A stretch of DNA of 40,353 nucleotides from Bacteroidales bacterium (GTDB taxonomy: Bacteria > Bacteroidota > Bacteroidia > Bacteroidales > Paludibacteraceae), in NCBI GenBank assembly GCA_012837685.1, contig DUQS01000005.1, positions 1 through 40,353 of the forward strand, read 5' to 3'. This document shows, piece by piece, positions 25,498 to 35,096 of this stretch (the stretch's first letter is position 1; each line of letters begins with the position of its first letter). The notes under the pieces are model-generated. The model was not told the origin of the DNA, ran no database searches, and saw nothing but the letters and a program-made list of their open reading frames with translations. A program made the translations under genes and the position numbers.

Positions 25498-26229
25498 TCA
25501 TAGCACAAATTCAACTTCTTTGAAATAACAATCAAAACGCTGTCGGTCAACCGTTTCCAAACACATTACACCCGACGGCTCAACACTTACAATTTTAGCT
25601 TGTACCGTTTGCCCCAACGCTTTTAAGTAAAACGGATGATAACCTTCGTTGCGATAGAGCGCTTCGAAATAGCGGCGTTGCAAATTCGCGTCTCTATTTG
25701 AATTTTCAAACAACATGGCTGCCACTACTTTTTCAAGCACCGTGTTGCGGTCAAACTCTTTGCCGGCTATTTGGCACATGGACACGGGATTTGGCGCATC
25801 GCTGACAAATTGCGTTTGATTAACATTAATTCCCACTCCCACAATAACTTGTGTCATAAATCCGCCCGACACAGACGTTTCGATAAGTATGCCGCACAAT
25901 TTTTTATCGTGCCAATAAATATCGTTAGGCCATTTGATGCGTACTTCTTCGTTCAACAATTCGGTAAGTGCCGAACGCAAGCCCAACGCCATCGCTTTTG
26001 AAAAGAGAAACTGCTGTTGAATCGGCACATCGGAAGGATAAAAAACAGTACTGAACAACAAATTTTTTCCACGCTCCGATTCCCACTTTTTGGCAGCTTG
26101 CCCCCGACCGGCTGTCTGAAAATCGGCTACCACGGTAAAACCTTCTTCAAGGGCATTTTTGAGCAACATTTTTTTCAACACATCATTGGTTGAAGTGGTT
26201 TCGGCAATATGAAAAATCTGAGATTTCAT
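25498..26229 (-). CDS. birA: Biotin-[acetyl-CoA-carboxylase] ligase
   Basis: A 243-residue biotin protein ligase without the DNA-binding N-terminus of E. coli BirA, so it is an enzyme and not a repressor. It activates biotin with ATP and attaches it to carboxyl-carrier proteins. Motifs are TTSTND (11-16), the biotinyl-AMP loop GRGQAAKKW (41-49), KWPNDIYW and KKLCGILIE. The start at 26229 gives an ATGA overlap with the dacB stop and begins MKSQIFHIAE; an ATG ten codons earlier lies inside dacB and is less likely. Confidence 0.93.
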   Translation of the reverse strand: MKSQIFHIAETTSTNDVLKKMLLKNALEEGFTVVADFQTAGRGQAAKKWESERGKNLLFSTVFYPSDVPIQQQFLFSKAMALGLRSALTELLNEEVRIKWPNDIYWHDKKLCGILIETSVSGGFMTQVIVGVGINVNQTQFVSDAPNPVSMCQIAGKEFDRNTVLEKVVAAMLFENSNRDANLQRRYFEALYRNEGYHPFYLKALGQTVQAKIVSVEPSGVMCLETVDRQRFDCYFKEVEFVL

Positions 26230-27635
26230 TTTTTCGTTTTCATCACATCCAACAGCCATTCTTGTATTTCTTTTACAACAACAGCGCGCGATTGCAAAAA
26301 ATTATTCACCACCACAGTAACGGCATAGTGATGTGTTCCGCTTTCAATATAGCCCGAATAGCTTTGCACGCGCGACATACTTCCACTTTTCAAAAACATA
26401 TTCTCTTGCAAATTCTTGCCTTTGAATAAGTTGCGTACCGTACCTTCCTTGCCGGCTTTTGGCAACGACATCGCAAAACTATCAGTGTTACGACTTTTGG
26501 TTTTCATATAAAGCAGCACATCGTTGAAAAACTGCACCGTAAACATATTTTCACGCGCCAATCCGGAACCATCGTACTGAAAACAACTACTAACATCCAG
26601 CCCTTTGCTTTGCCAAAAATTTTTGATGCAATGTCGGGCTGCTTCATTCGACCCATTACCCGTTTGTACAAAAGCAATTTGTTTGAAAAGGTGTTCGGCG
26701 TAATGGTTATTGCTGTAAAAATTGATTACTTTCACTATATCTTTCAGCAAAGGCGAATAATGGGTAAAAAACAAATTCCGTGGTTGCGTATCCCAAGTTA
26801 CTGCCGCTTTTCCCGAAACGGTAACGCCATTTTCTTCCAAATTTTGCTTGAACAATTGCGCCAAATAGAGTGGCGGATTTGGAATATCGCCACGCACCAC
26901 AAAATTTTGCCTATTGCAGGGAATTGCACCACGCAAAGTGCGGACATTTGACAACGGCAAACCGTACAGATAGGCACTATCGAAATTTATTTTTTCAGCC
27001 CGCAAGTAATTTTCTATTACCAATTCGGGAATATTCGGATTAAGTTGCTGAATTTCAGGTACCGTCCCCGCCGCATTTGTTTTCAGCATAATATGAAGCG
27101 TGTTGTCGGCAATGGAAATACCATACACTCCCGACGCATAATAGTTAGCCACATCCATCCACGTCCAACGCGGATTAAAACCCTCATTATCATAAGCCGA
27201 CGCATCTGCCACCACATCGCCACATATTTTGGCAATTCCAACACAACGAACAGCATCCATCCAAGCTGACATAAAATTCGGGTCGCCCAAAAATTCAGAA
27301 CCCAACGTAGGGTCGCCGCCACCGCGCACATAAAGATTACCTTCGAGTACACTGTCTTTCAAAACACCATCGTACTCCAAATAAGTCTTAAAACGATAAT
27401 CAGCGCCCAACATTTCAAGTGCCGAAGCAGTAGTTATCAATTTCGTGATGGAAGCCGGCGTTATGGCGGTTGTTTCTTGCCATTGCGCTAACGGTTTGCC
27501 CGTTGCTACATCAGTTACAGCATACGCCACTACTGCACCTTTGAGCTTTTGCTGCAAAGTAGGAATAGTTTGCGCACCGACAGCAATTGAACCCGTCAGC
27601 AAAACGGCAATTATCATAAAACGAAACAATTTCAT
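26226..27635 (-). CDS. dacB: D-alanyl-D-alanine carboxypeptidase/endopeptidase (PBP4 type)
   Basis: A periplasmic peptidase of 469 residues that trims and cleaves peptidoglycan cross-links. A signal peptide (MKLFRFMIIAVLLTGSIAVGAQ) precedes the serine peptidase S13 domain. The catalytic SxxK is S62-I-T-K65 in TPASITKLIT. The SxN motif appears as YSNNHYAEHLFKQ and the KTG-like motif as KSGSM near the C-terminus. The ATG at 27635 was preferred over one 17 codons upstream because it gives a proper signal peptide and an ATGA overlap with the preceding gene. The next overlap couples it to birA. Confidence 0.94.
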   Translation of the reverse strand: MKLFRFMIIAVLLTGSIAVGAQTIPTLQQKLKGAVVAYAVTDVATGKPLAQWQETTAITPASITKLITTASALEMLGADYRFKTYLEYDGVLKDSVLEGNLYVRGGGDPTLGSEFLGDPNFMSAWMDAVRCVGIAKICGDVVADASAYDNEGFNPRWTWMDVANYYASGVYGISIADNTLHIMLKTNAAGTVPEIQQLNPNIPELVIENYLRAEKINFDSAYLYGLPLSNVRTLRGAIPCNRQNFVVRGDIPNPPLYLAQLFKQNLEENGVTVSGKAAVTWDTQPRNLFFTHYSPLLKDIVKVINFYSNNHYAEHLFKQIAFVQTGNGSNEAARHCIKNFWQSKGLDVSSCFQYDGSGLARENMFTVQFFNDVLLYMKTKSRNTDSFAMSLPKAGKEGTVRNLFKGKNLQENMFLKSGSMSRVQSYSGYIESGTHHYAVTVVVNNFLQSRAVVVKEIQEWLLDVMKTKK

Positions 27636-28234
27636 AACAAAGCAAAAATAAACGTACAGCAAAAACCCAGAAAGAAACCGCCACACGTTTGCCCCAATGT
27701 ATGAGCTTTAAGGTAGATGCGGGACGATGCCAGCACGCCCGACAGCAACAAAATTACCGCAAAAAGAGAAACGGGATTGGCAAACATAAGAATACTACCT
27801 GCAAAAATAGCACCGCACAAACCTCCTATACCGCTCATGTGTGCGCTGATTTTCCAAAAAAAATTAACTGCCATTAGCAGCACAAGGCTCAAAGTTGCAC
27901 CAAACATCACATTCACCACCCAAAAATCAATATTAATCCACCACAAAAATACTGCGCAAAGCAGATAACAGAAAAAACAAACTACATAAGGCAGTGTGCG
28001 CTCATTTTTATCGGCAATAAAAAAATCCTTCACTTTTTTCAGTTTAATGAGTTGTAAAATGATAAGCAAAGGGATTATAGCCGTGAACAACGCTACACCT
28101 CCAAATATAAACATTTTTTGATTAAATGTGTAAAACATTCGATACATAGGCAGGTAAAACAGCAAAAGCATGCCGTATAGCGGAATAAATAATGGCTGAA
28201 GAACTACCGAAATAATTTGGGCAAGAGTACGCAT
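27632..28234 (-). CDS. PAP2-like integral membrane protein with degenerate motifs
   Basis: A 200-residue protein with about five or six membrane helices. Its motifs resemble the lipid phosphatase PAP2 signature but are incomplete. KNERTLPY (76-83) stands for KxxxxxxRP, SAHMSG for PSGH, and SRIYLKAHTLGQ for SRxxxxxHxxxD, with Gln in place of the catalytic-triad Asp. It may be a PAP2 relative in undecaprenyl-phosphate or lipid metabolism, but activity is uncertain. It is first in a three-gene run and its stop overlaps the dacB start (ATGA), tying it to peptidoglycan metabolism by context. Confidence 0.7.
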   Translation of the reverse strand: MRTLAQIISVVLQPLFIPLYGMLLLFYLPMYRMFYTFNQKMFIFGGVALFTAIIPLLIILQLIKLKKVKDFFIADKNERTLPYVVCFFCYLLCAVFLWWINIDFWVVNVMFGATLSLVLLMAVNFFWKISAHMSGIGGLCGAIFAGSILMFANPVSLFAVILLLSGVLASSRIYLKAHTLGQTCGGFFLGFCCTFIFALL

Positions 28235-28274
28235 AATTTTTAATTTTTTTAATATATCAATCCAAATTTTTGTG

Positions 28275-28282
28275 CAAATATA
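28275..28282 (-). promoter_or_regulatory. -7 promoter element (TATATTTG) for the PAP2-like/dacB/birA operon
   Basis: TATATTTG on the minus strand, 40 bases before the ATG at 28234, matches TAnnTTTG. A TTTG lies 16 bases upstream of it, closer than usual. Confidence 0.5.
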
Positions 28283-28404
28283 ATGGTTTTAGGCAAAACA
28301 AAGGCTGTTTTCGCCTATTTATTATTCGACAAAAAAGTTAATTGTTGCCACAACTGTCGGTAACATCCTTTTTTGTAAAAAAAACGACTTGAAAAACGTA
28401 TTAT

Positions 28405-28436
28405 TCTGTTTTTTTGGAATAAAATGACTACATTTG
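28405..28436 (+). promoter_or_regulatory. Promoter (TCTG-N20-TACATTTG) for the DUF6089-bamA cluster
   Basis: TACATTTG at 28429-28436 matches the -7 consensus, with TCTG 20 bases upstream as the -33 box. Transcription would start near 28444, so translation most likely begins at the ATG at 28491 and not at the TTG at 28446. Confidence 0.65.
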
Positions 28437-28490
28437 TAGCAATTTTTGAAAATAATAAACGTTCTATTAGACGCAATAGAATTTTTAAGA

Positions 28491-29177
28491 ATGATGAAGA
28501 GAAGATATTTCAGAACGTTTTTGCTCATTTTCAGCTTTTTAGCGTCAGTTTCGGCAACAGCGCAGGACGATTATAAGTTGGATATCGGTCTTTTAGGAGG
28601 CGGTTCTTTTTATTTGGGCGACAGCAATCCGACTCTTTTCAAAGGAACACGTCCTTGTTTTGGAGCTTTTGGCAAATATATCATTGACGGACGGTGGGAA
28701 ATAGCTTTGCAAGCCTACGGCGGCGCAACAGACATACCGGCTTTTTACAATATACCGGCTTCAAGGACTGTTTTTGGCGACATCAGCATAATGGGAGAAT
28801 TTAATTTCTTCAATTACGGCATAAAAAAATACGATAAAACCGCTAAACGAGTTACGCCTTACATTTTTGCCGGCGTAGGATTGACGATACACAGCTATGG
28901 TATAGCACCAAACATTCCGTTCGGATTGGGTATGAAAGTAAAAGCCACCAAGCGGTTGAATTTTGGGCTATCGTGGCGAATGCATAAGCTGATGACTGAC
29001 AATTTTGACAATTTACACGACCCTGATAGACTAAACGGCAAAGGTTTGTTTAATAATAAAGATTGGTTTTCAAGTGCTTCGCTAAGCATTTCTTATAATT
29101 TTTGGAAAGATTGCGCACCTTGCCGACGAAATCAACCGGAATATTATAAAAACACAAGATACAAATTGCAGAGATAA
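28491..29177 (+). CDS. DUF6089-type outer-membrane beta-barrel-like protein
   Basis: A 228-residue exported protein. A signal peptide ([25 protein letters not shown]) precedes a region of short amphipathic strands with many Gly and aromatic residues, such as [34 protein letters not shown] and [13 protein letters not shown], as in small outer-membrane barrels. The order with uppS and bamA behind it is typical of Bacteroidetes DUF6089 proteins. Its role is unknown; position suggests envelope biogenesis. A longer frame from a TTG at 28446 is unlikely because that codon lies next to the predicted transcription start. A Cys-x2-Cys (CAPC) near the C-terminus is odd for a barrel. Confidence 0.82.
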   Translation: MMKRRYFRTFLLIFSFLASVSATAQDDYKLDIGLLGGGSFYLGDSNPTLFKGTRPCFGAFGKYIIDGRWEIALQAYGGATDIPAFYNIPASRTVFGDISIMGEFNFFNYGIKKYDKTAKRVTPYIFAGVGLTIHSYGIAPNIPFGLGMKVKATKRLNFGLSWRMHKLMTDNFDNLHDPDRLNGKGLFNNKDWFSSASLSISYNFWKDCAPCRRNQPEYYKNTRYKLQR

Positions 29178-29182
29178 TAAAA

Positions 29183-29929
29183 ATGCCAAGTTACAAAGAG
29201 CAAATAGACAAAACGAAACTTCCCTCTCACGTGGCTATCATTATGGACGGCAACGGACGCTGGGCGAAGGAGCGTGGCTGTGACCGCATTTTTGGGCACC
29301 AAAACGGCGTGGTGTCGGTACGCAAAGTAACCGAAGCCGCCACCGAACTTGGCATCAAATATCTGACACTTTACACTTTTTCGACTGAAAATTGGAACAG
29401 ACCGCAAGAAGAAATAGATGCGCTGATGGATTTGCTTGTCGAAAACATAAAAAAAGAGACACCAACATTTCACAAAAACAATATTCGTCTTTTAGCCATC
29501 GGCAATATTGATAAAATGCCCATAGAAACGCAAAAACGGCTTCGCCAATGTATTGACGAAACTTCTGTAAACACAGGGCTAACGCTTATTTTGGCATTAA
29601 GTTACTCCTCACGTTGGGAATTGACCGATGCCATGCGTAAAATAGCTGAAAAAGTAAAAAATGGGAAAATTACACCCGACAAAATAAACGAAACAACCAT
29701 AAACGACCATCTCAACACCGCTAACATACCGAATCCCGACCTGATGATACGTACCAGCGGTGAAATGCGCATAAGCAATTTTCTTTTGTGGCAAATTGCT
29801 TACACCGAACTCTATTTCACGCCTATACATTGGCCGGATTTTAGAGAAGAAGAATTTTATAAAGCCATAGTTGATTATCAACAAAGAGAACGCCGTTTTG
29901 GAAAAACAAGCGAACAGCTAAATGAATAA
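29183..29929 (+). CDS. uppS: Isoprenyl transferase (undecaprenyl diphosphate synthase)
   Basis: A cis-prenyltransferase of 248 residues that builds the C55 lipid carrier for peptidoglycan and surface polysaccharide from FPP and isopentenyl diphosphate. The signature MDGNGRWA lies at 21-28 with the magnesium-binding D22. [12 protein letters not shown] and the C-terminal [20 protein letters not shown] are also characteristic. It is 5 bases after the DUF6089 gene, and its last 8 bases overlap the start of bamA. Confidence 0.97.
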   Translation: MPSYKEQIDKTKLPSHVAIIMDGNGRWAKERGCDRIFGHQNGVVSVRKVTEAATELGIKYLTLYTFSTENWNRPQEEIDALMDLLVENIKKETPTFHKNNIRLLAIGNIDKMPIETQKRLRQCIDETSVNTGLTLILALSYSSRWELTDAMRKIAEKVKNGKITPDKINETTINDHLNTANIPNPDLMIRTSGEMRISNFLLWQIAYTELYFTPIHWPDFREEEFYKAIVDYQQRERRFGKTSEQLNE

Positions 29930-32528
29930 TAAATACCTCATTTTCTTTATTATAGCTTTTATCATATGCCTATTTGGCAAGGCAAAAGCGCAAACCACAG
30001 CGGAAACGCTTCAGCCCCAAACGGTTGAAGTCGATTACACTTTACCGCTTGGCACAAAAACCATTGCCGACATAAAAGTAACCGGAACTGAAAATTACGA
30101 AGAATACGTTTTGATAGGATTTTCAGGACTTTCGGTTGGACAAGAGATAAAAATTCCCGGGGCAGAAATTACCGGTGCCGTAAAACGCTTTTGGAAACAA
30201 GGTTATTTTTCCGATGTAAAAATTTTAGCCACTAAAGTAACCAACGACAGCGTATGGTTGGAAATTCAACTTAAACAACGTCCGCGCATCTCGCAAGTCA
30301 ATTATTTCGGTCTCAAAAAATCAGAACAGGAAGATATTGAAGGCAAATTAAACATTTCCAAAGGCAGCCAACTGACACCCGACCTGATTGACCGCACAAA
30401 ACTCATCATAAAAAAAGCGGTAGCCGAAAAAGGCTATCACAATGCAGAAGTAGCTATCTATCAGAAAAACGACAAACAACAACCCGGCAGTATTATTTTG
30501 GACATTAGTGTTGATAAAAAAGCGAAAGTAAAAGTTCACGAAATCTATGTTACGGGCAACAAAGCATTATCGCTCAACCAGATAGACAGGGCTATGAAAA
30601 AGACAAACCGTTCAAAAAACATTCTCAATCTTTTTCGCAGTAAAAAATACATCGCCAAAGAATATGAAAACGATAAAAATCTTCTCATCGCCAAATACAA
30701 CGAGATAGGCTACCGCGATGCGGTCATCACGTTCGATAGTGTTGCCAAATATAGCGACAACCGCGTTGATATCTATTTGGACGTAAACGAAGGTAAAAAA
30801 TATTTCTTCCGCCACATCAAATGGACGGGTAACACGCTCTATTCGAGCGATTTTCTCAATCAAGTACTTAACATCAAACGTGGCGATACCTATAATCTGA
30901 AACAGCTCAACAAACGCCTCAACGAAGACGAAGACGCCGTGGCAACACTTTACCGCGACAACGGCTACCTCTTTTTCAACATCGACCCGGTAGAAGTAAA
31001 TATCGAAAATGACTCCATAGACTACGAAATGCGCATGTACGAAGGGAAACCTGCCACTATTAACAAAGTGAACATTGTCGGTAACACGCGCATTTACGAG
31101 CATGTTATCCGTCGCGAACTACGCACAAAACCGGGCAATCTCTACAGTCAATCCGATTTGGTGCGCACCCTGCGCGAATTGGCACAAATGAAGCAATTCG
31201 ATGAAGAAAAACTTTTCTCAGGAGTAGATATACAACCTAATCCTGAAGACGGCACGGTGGACATTACTTATAATTTAGAAACAAAATCGAGCGACCAAAT
31301 AGAGTTTTCGGCAGGATACGGTCAATCAGGTATTGTGTTTTCATTGGCATTGAAATTTACCAATTTCGCTATACAAAATCTTTTCAAACCTGAAATGTAT
31401 AAGATTTTGCCACAGGGCGAAGGACAAACTTTCAGTATCCGCGCACAAACTAACGGTGTTTACTACCAAAACTACAGCATTTCGTTCTACGAACCGTGGT
31501 TGGGCGGCAAACGTCCAAATTCATTTTCTTTGTCGGCTTACTACTCCATACAAAGCGGCTTAAGTAAACGCTACCGCAACGCCTACGACGACAATATCAA
31601 TTCGTACTACAATTCGTATTACAACGACTATGACAACTATAACTACACAGCGAACTACGACAAAAATATCTACCTGAAAACTTTGGGTATCGCTGCTACT
31701 TTCGGTAAACGGTTGAAATGGCCGGACGACTATTTTTCATTCCTCGGCGAATTGTCGTACCAACGCTACGACTGCAAAGATTGGCCTAAAGGCTATTTCG
31801 GATTTTCTACAGGCGTGTCCAACAACTTGTCGCTGGGCATCACTTTCATGCGTAACTCTATCAGTAATCCCATTTACACCCGCCGAGGCTCATCATTCAC
31901 TATGTCGCTCAACATTACGCCTCCCTACTCTTTGTTTGAAGGCGATAAATACGAAAATATGCCTGATGACGACCCTCAACGCTACAAATGGATAGAGTAC
32001 CACAAATGGAAAATCAATGCAAAAATGTTCATACCGGTAACCAAAGATGAAAAGTTAGTGCTGATGGCTCGCGCCGACTACGGTTTTTTAGGCTACTTCA
32101 ACAAAAACAAACGTTCTCCATTTGAAAAGTTCTATGTCGGCGGAGACGGTATGTCGGGCTACACCACTGCAGGAACGGAAAGCGTCAGTATGCGTGGCTA
32201 CGAAGCAGGTTCGCTCACACCCATCAAAAATGGCGTTTACAACGGTAACCTATACACAAAACTAACGTTGGAGTTGCGGTATCCTATTTTGCTGAAAGAA
32301 CAGACCACCATTTGGGCTCTGACATTTTTGGAAGCCGGTAACTGTTGGGCTGAATTTAAAGAGTTCAACCCATTCGACCTTAAACGTTCAGCCGGAGTGG
32401 GCGTGCGTGTGTTCTTGCCCATGTTCGGACTTTTAGGAGTCGATTGGGGCTGGGGATTTGACCCTATAAACGGCAGCACATCGCGTAGTGGAAGCCACTT
32501 CAACTTTATTTTAGGACAAGAATTTTAA
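29922..32528 (+). CDS. bamA: Outer-membrane protein assembly factor BamA
   Basis: The central subunit of the machine that inserts beta-barrel proteins into the outer membrane, 868 residues. A signal peptide (about 1-23, ending AKAQ) is followed by five POTRA repeats (about 45-460), each with the usual G(Y/F)-plus-strand pattern. The C-terminal barrel (about 470-868) ends in a final aromatic strand (FNFILGQEF). The region with SVSMRGYE (about 762) is the conserved VRGY-like lid motif. In the barrel, residues 555-580 are an unusually Tyr/Asn/Asp-rich stretch, probably an extracellular loop. The ATG at 29922 overlaps uppS by 8 bases. Confidence 0.95.
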   Translation: MNNKYLIFFIIAFIICLFGKAKAQTTAETLQPQTVEVDYTLPLGTKTIADIKVTGTENYEEYVLIGFSGLSVGQEIKIPGAEITGAVKRFWKQGYFSDVKILATKVTNDSVWLEIQLKQRPRISQVNYFGLKKSEQEDIEGKLNISKGSQLTPDLIDRTKLIIKKAVAEKGYHNAEVAIYQKNDKQQPGSIILDISVDKKAKVKVHEIYVTGNKALSLNQIDRAMKKTNRSKNILNLFRSKKYIAKEYENDKNLLIAKYNEIGYRDAVITFDSVAKYSDNRVDIYLDVNEGKKYFFRHIKWTGNTLYSSDFLNQVLNIKRGDTYNLKQLNKRLNEDEDAVATLYRDNGYLFFNIDPVEVNIENDSIDYEMRMYEGKPATINKVNIVGNTRIYEHVIRRELRTKPGNLYSQSDLVRTLRELAQMKQFDEEKLFSGVDIQPNPEDGTVDITYNLETKSSDQIEFSAGYGQSGIVFSLALKFTNFAIQNLFKPEMYKILPQGEGQTFSIRAQTNGVYYQNYSISFYEPWLGGKRPNSFSLSAYYSIQSGLSKRYRNAYDDNINSYYNSYYNDYDNYNYTANYDKNIYLKTLGIAATFGKRLKWPDDYFSFLGELSYQRYDCKDWPKGYFGFSTGVSNNLSLGITFMRNSISNPIYTRRGSSFTMSLNITPPYSLFEGDKYENMPDDDPQRYKWIEYHKWKINAKMFIPVTKDEKLVLMARADYGFLGYFNKNKRSPFEKFYVGGDGMSGYTTAGTESVSMRGYEAGSLTPIKNGVYNGNLYTKLTLELRYPILLKEQTTIWALTFLEAGNCWAEFKEFNPFDLKRSAGVGVRVFLPMFGLLGVDWGWGFDPINGSTSRSGSHFNFILGQEF

Positions 32529-32604
32529 CGTTTCCTGACCAAAACAAATAAGTTTGGCAAGGTTTTTGACGTAAAAATAACAAACGTATAAAAAACAACC
32601 GATT

Positions 32605-33120
32605 ATGAAAAAGATTTTAACAACCCTAATCATTTGCCTGTCGGCAATTGGAATTGGTCATGCGCAAAAATTTGCGCTCGTGGATATGGAATACATCATG
32701 AAAGCCATTCCGGCGTACGAAACCGCCAACGAACAACTGACCCAACTTTCGAAAAGATGGGAAAAAGAAGTAGAAAACAAACTGATAGAAGTGCAAACCA
32801 TGTACAAAAATTACCAAACGGAAGTGGTATTTCTATCGGAAGAGATGAAAAAGCAGCGCGAGGAAGAAATAATAGCCAAAGAAAAAGCTGCTAACGAACT
32901 GAAACGCAAATATTTTGGAGCGGAAGGTGATTTGTTCAAAAAACGCGAAAGCTTGATGAAACCCATGCAAGAAGAAATTTACAACGCCGTGCAAGCCGTT
33001 TGCAACGAAAAAGGCTACCAAATGGTTTTGGACAAAGCTTCGAGCATGAATCTTATCTTCGCATCGCCCAAGTTAGACATCAGCGATGAGGTGCTCGACA
33101 AACTTGGATATTCAAAATAA
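32605..33120 (+). CDS. OmpH/Skp family periplasmic chaperone, paralogue 1
   Basis: A 171-residue protein with a signal peptide (MKKILTTLIICLSAIGIGHAQ), then the Skp pattern: a short strand (KFALVDMEYIMKAIPAYE), a long charged coiled-coil arm (about 45-115), and a closing strand (YQMVLDKASSMNLIFASPKLDIS). Skp holds unfolded outer-membrane proteins in the periplasm and hands them to BamA, whose gene is directly upstream. It is the first of three paralogues and differs clearly in sequence from the others. Confidence 0.92.
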   Translation: MKKILTTLIICLSAIGIGHAQKFALVDMEYIMKAIPAYETANEQLTQLSKRWEKEVENKLIEVQTMYKNYQTEVVFLSEEMKKQREEEIIAKEKAANELKRKYFGAEGDLFKKRESLMKPMQEEIYNAVQAVCNEKGYQMVLDKASSMNLIFASPKLDISDEVLDKLGYSK

Positions 33121-33133
33121 AATAGTAACTTTG
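33103..33133 (+). promoter_or_regulatory. Internal promoter (CTTG-N19-TAACTTTG) for the second ompH
   Basis: TAACTTTG at 33126-33133 matches TAnnTTTG, with CTTG (three of four) 19 bases upstream, lying in the end of the first ompH gene. It could transcribe the second gene independently of bamA. Confidence 0.55.
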
Positions 33134-33176
33134 CAGACTTAAATTAATCTATTCACAATTTTAAAAATAATCAATA

Positions 33177-33683
33177 ATGAAAAAAATTGCTTTTATTTTA
33201 GCAGCACTTGTTTTACCCATTGCCATCATGGCGCAAGATATGAAATTCGGTTCCGTTAACGCTGAAGAAATCATGATGTTATTGCCGGAAGTCAGCGAGT
33301 ATGAAAAGACTATGACAAAATACGGCGAAGAGAACAAAAAATACCTTCAAGGGCTTCAAGACGAAATAAAAATAGCTTACGAAAAGTACCAGAAGGAAAA
33401 ACCGAACATGACAGACGCTATTGCCAAAATGGAAGAAGAAAAATTGGCTGAAATGCAACAACGTGTGCAAACTGCTTACGAAACAATACAAGCCAGTTTC
33501 CAACAAAAACAGCAGGAACTCATTAAACCTATGCGCGAAAAAGTACAGAACGCCATAACCGCAGTAGGCAAAAAGAACAATTTTATGTTCATTTTCCAAA
33601 CAGGCGGCGAAGTTCTCTACAAATCGGACAAAGTGATAGACGTTACTGCGATGGTAAAAAAAGAATTGGGCATTTTACAATAA
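33177..33683 (+). CDS. OmpH/Skp family periplasmic chaperone, paralogue 2
   Basis: A 168-residue exported protein with a signal peptide (MKKIAFILAALVLPIAIMAQ). The Skp strand (MKFGSVNAEEIMMLLPEVSEYE), a Gln/Glu/Lys-rich coiled coil (about 45-125) and the closing segment (NNFMFIFQTGGEVLYKSDKVIDVT) follow. It probably acts with BamA like its neighbours. It has its own promoter and is followed by a hairpin that separates it from the third copy, so the level of each paralogue can differ. Confidence 0.92.
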   Translation: MKKIAFILAALVLPIAIMAQDMKFGSVNAEEIMMLLPEVSEYEKTMTKYGEENKKYLQGLQDEIKIAYEKYQKEKPNMTDAIAKMEEEKLAEMQQRVQTAYETIQASFQQKQQELIKPMREKVQNAITAVGKKNNFMFIFQTGGEVLYKSDKVIDVTAMVKKELGILQ

Positions 33684-33700
33684 ATCGCTTAAACAATAAG

Positions 33701-33730
33701 AAAAAGGCTGCCTCCGTGTAGCCTTTTTTT
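33701..33730 (+). terminator. Terminator or attenuator between ompH paralogues 2 and 3
   Basis: AAAAAGGCT (33701-33709) pairs with AGCCTTTTT from 33720 around a 10-base loop, followed by a T-run. No new promoter is obvious before the third ompH gene 17 bases later, so read-through is probably needed for that gene and murI. Confidence 0.7.
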
Positions 33731-33746
33731 AGATAAACCCCGACGT

Positions 33747-34250
33747 ATGAAACAGACATTTATTATTGCAGCACTCCTTGCCATTGGTACGCTCACCACA
33801 CAGGCGCAAGAACTTCGTATAGGCTATGTTGACAGGCAAGCCTTGATTAACGCCATGCCGCAAACCGCCGAAATAGAAAAAAAGTATCAAGCCGACCTTG
33901 CTTTGTACAATGCGGAATACAACCGTATGGAAAACGAATACCATCAAAAGGTAAAAGAGTACATGAAACACGCCAAAGAGATGAAAGATGCTCTAAAAAT
34001 GGCGTTGCAAACCGAAATTACGGAATATGAAGAACGTTTAGCGACCTTTAAACTGCGCTATATGAAAGAGTTGGAAAACGAACGCTCCAAAGGCTACAAC
34101 GACATTGAGCAAACGGTGCAAAATGCCATTAAAAAAGTTGCCGAAATGCAGCAAATTAGTATTGTGTTCGACAAAACAACGCCACTCTACGCCGACGAAC
34201 TTTGCACAGACATTACCCAACAGGTAAAAAATGAACTAAAAACCAAATAG
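33747..34250 (+). CDS. OmpH/Skp family periplasmic chaperone, paralogue 3
   Basis: A 167-residue protein with a signal peptide (MKQTFIIAALLAIGTLTTQAQ), the strand ELRIGYVDRQALINAMPQTAEIE, a coiled-coil arm (about 45-125) and the end strand QISIVFDKTTPLYADELCTDIT. It lies downstream of a hairpin terminator and two bases before murI, so it is made from read-through transcripts or from a promoter I could not see. It is one more Skp copy than the pair I recall from most Bacteroidetes bamA clusters. Confidence 0.9.
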   Translation: MKQTFIIAALLAIGTLTTQAQELRIGYVDRQALINAMPQTAEIEKKYQADLALYNAEYNRMENEYHQKVKEYMKHAKEMKDALKMALQTEITEYEERLATFKLRYMKELENERSKGYNDIEQTVQNAIKKVAEMQQISIVFDKTTPLYADELCTDITQQVKNELKTK

Positions 34251-34252
34251 CA

Positions 34253-35092
34253 ATGAAAACCCTTCCCCAACATATTGGGCCTATTGGCGTTTTCGATTCG
34301 GGCTACGGCGGCTTGACCATTTTGGAAAAAATCCGCCACGAACTACCGGAATACGACTATCTCTATTTGGGCGACAACGCCCGCACGCCCTATGGCAACC
34401 GTTCGTTTGAAGTTGTTTATGCCTATACGCTTCAGTGCGTTACCAAACTGTTCGAGCAAGGATGTCATTTGGTCATTTTGGCTTGCAACACCGCCTCAGC
34501 TAAAGCTTTACGCACCATACAACAGCACGATTTGCCGAAGTTAGATTCTAACCGCCGCGTACTTGGTGTGATACGTCCAACAGCCGAAATCGTGGGAAGC
34601 CTCACTCAAAGTCGCAATGTCGGTATTTTGGCTACCGAAGGCACTATACAATCACAATCGTATGTGCTGGAAATAGGCAAATTTTCCCCCGACATTAACG
34701 TTACGGGCGAAGCGTGCCCCATGTGGGTGCCGCTGATTGAAAACAACGAACACCTAACGGAAGGCGCCGACTATTTTGTGAAAAAGCACATCTCGCGCAT
34801 CATAGAACGTAACCCAAAAATAGATACACTCATTTTGGGTTGCACGCACTATCCGCTATTGTTGCCAAAAATAAAGAATTACACACCGAAGAACGTACGC
34901 ATTGTTCCACAAGGCGATATTGTTGCACGGAGTTTGCGAAACTACTTGGCAAACCATCCGGAAATGGAGAAAAAATGTTCTAAAAACGGCACAGTGAAAT
35001 TTTTAACTACCGAATCGCCCGAAAAATTCAAATCATCTGCATCTATTTTCTTACAAGAAGAGATAGAAGCCCAACACATTGCCATAGACTAA
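34253..35092 (+). CDS. murI: Glutamate racemase
   Basis: A cofactor-independent racemase of 279 residues that supplies D-glutamate for peptidoglycan. The two catalytic cysteines are C78 in LACNTAS and C197 in GCTHYP. The substrate-binding start IGVFDSGYGGLT and LGDNARTPYG are also canonical. It lies two bases after the third ompH gene and four before the aminotransferase gene, so the envelope cluster continues into it. Confidence 0.96.
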   Translation: MKTLPQHIGPIGVFDSGYGGLTILEKIRHELPEYDYLYLGDNARTPYGNRSFEVVYAYTLQCVTKLFEQGCHLVILACNTASAKALRTIQQHDLPKLDSNRRVLGVIRPTAEIVGSLTQSRNVGILATEGTIQSQSYVLEIGKFSPDINVTGEACPMWVPLIENNEHLTEGADYFVKKHISRIIERNPKIDTLILGCTHYPLLLPKIKNYTPKNVRIVPQGDIVARSLRNYLANHPEMEKKCSKNGTVKFLTTESPEKFKSSASIFLQEEIEAQHIAID

Positions 35093-35096
35093 AAAA

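Noticed and set aside
32549-32556. TAAGTTTG as a promoter for the first ompH gene
   Set aside because: It matches the loose -7 pattern but has no -33 partner, and the gene is close enough to bamA to be read from the upstream promoter.
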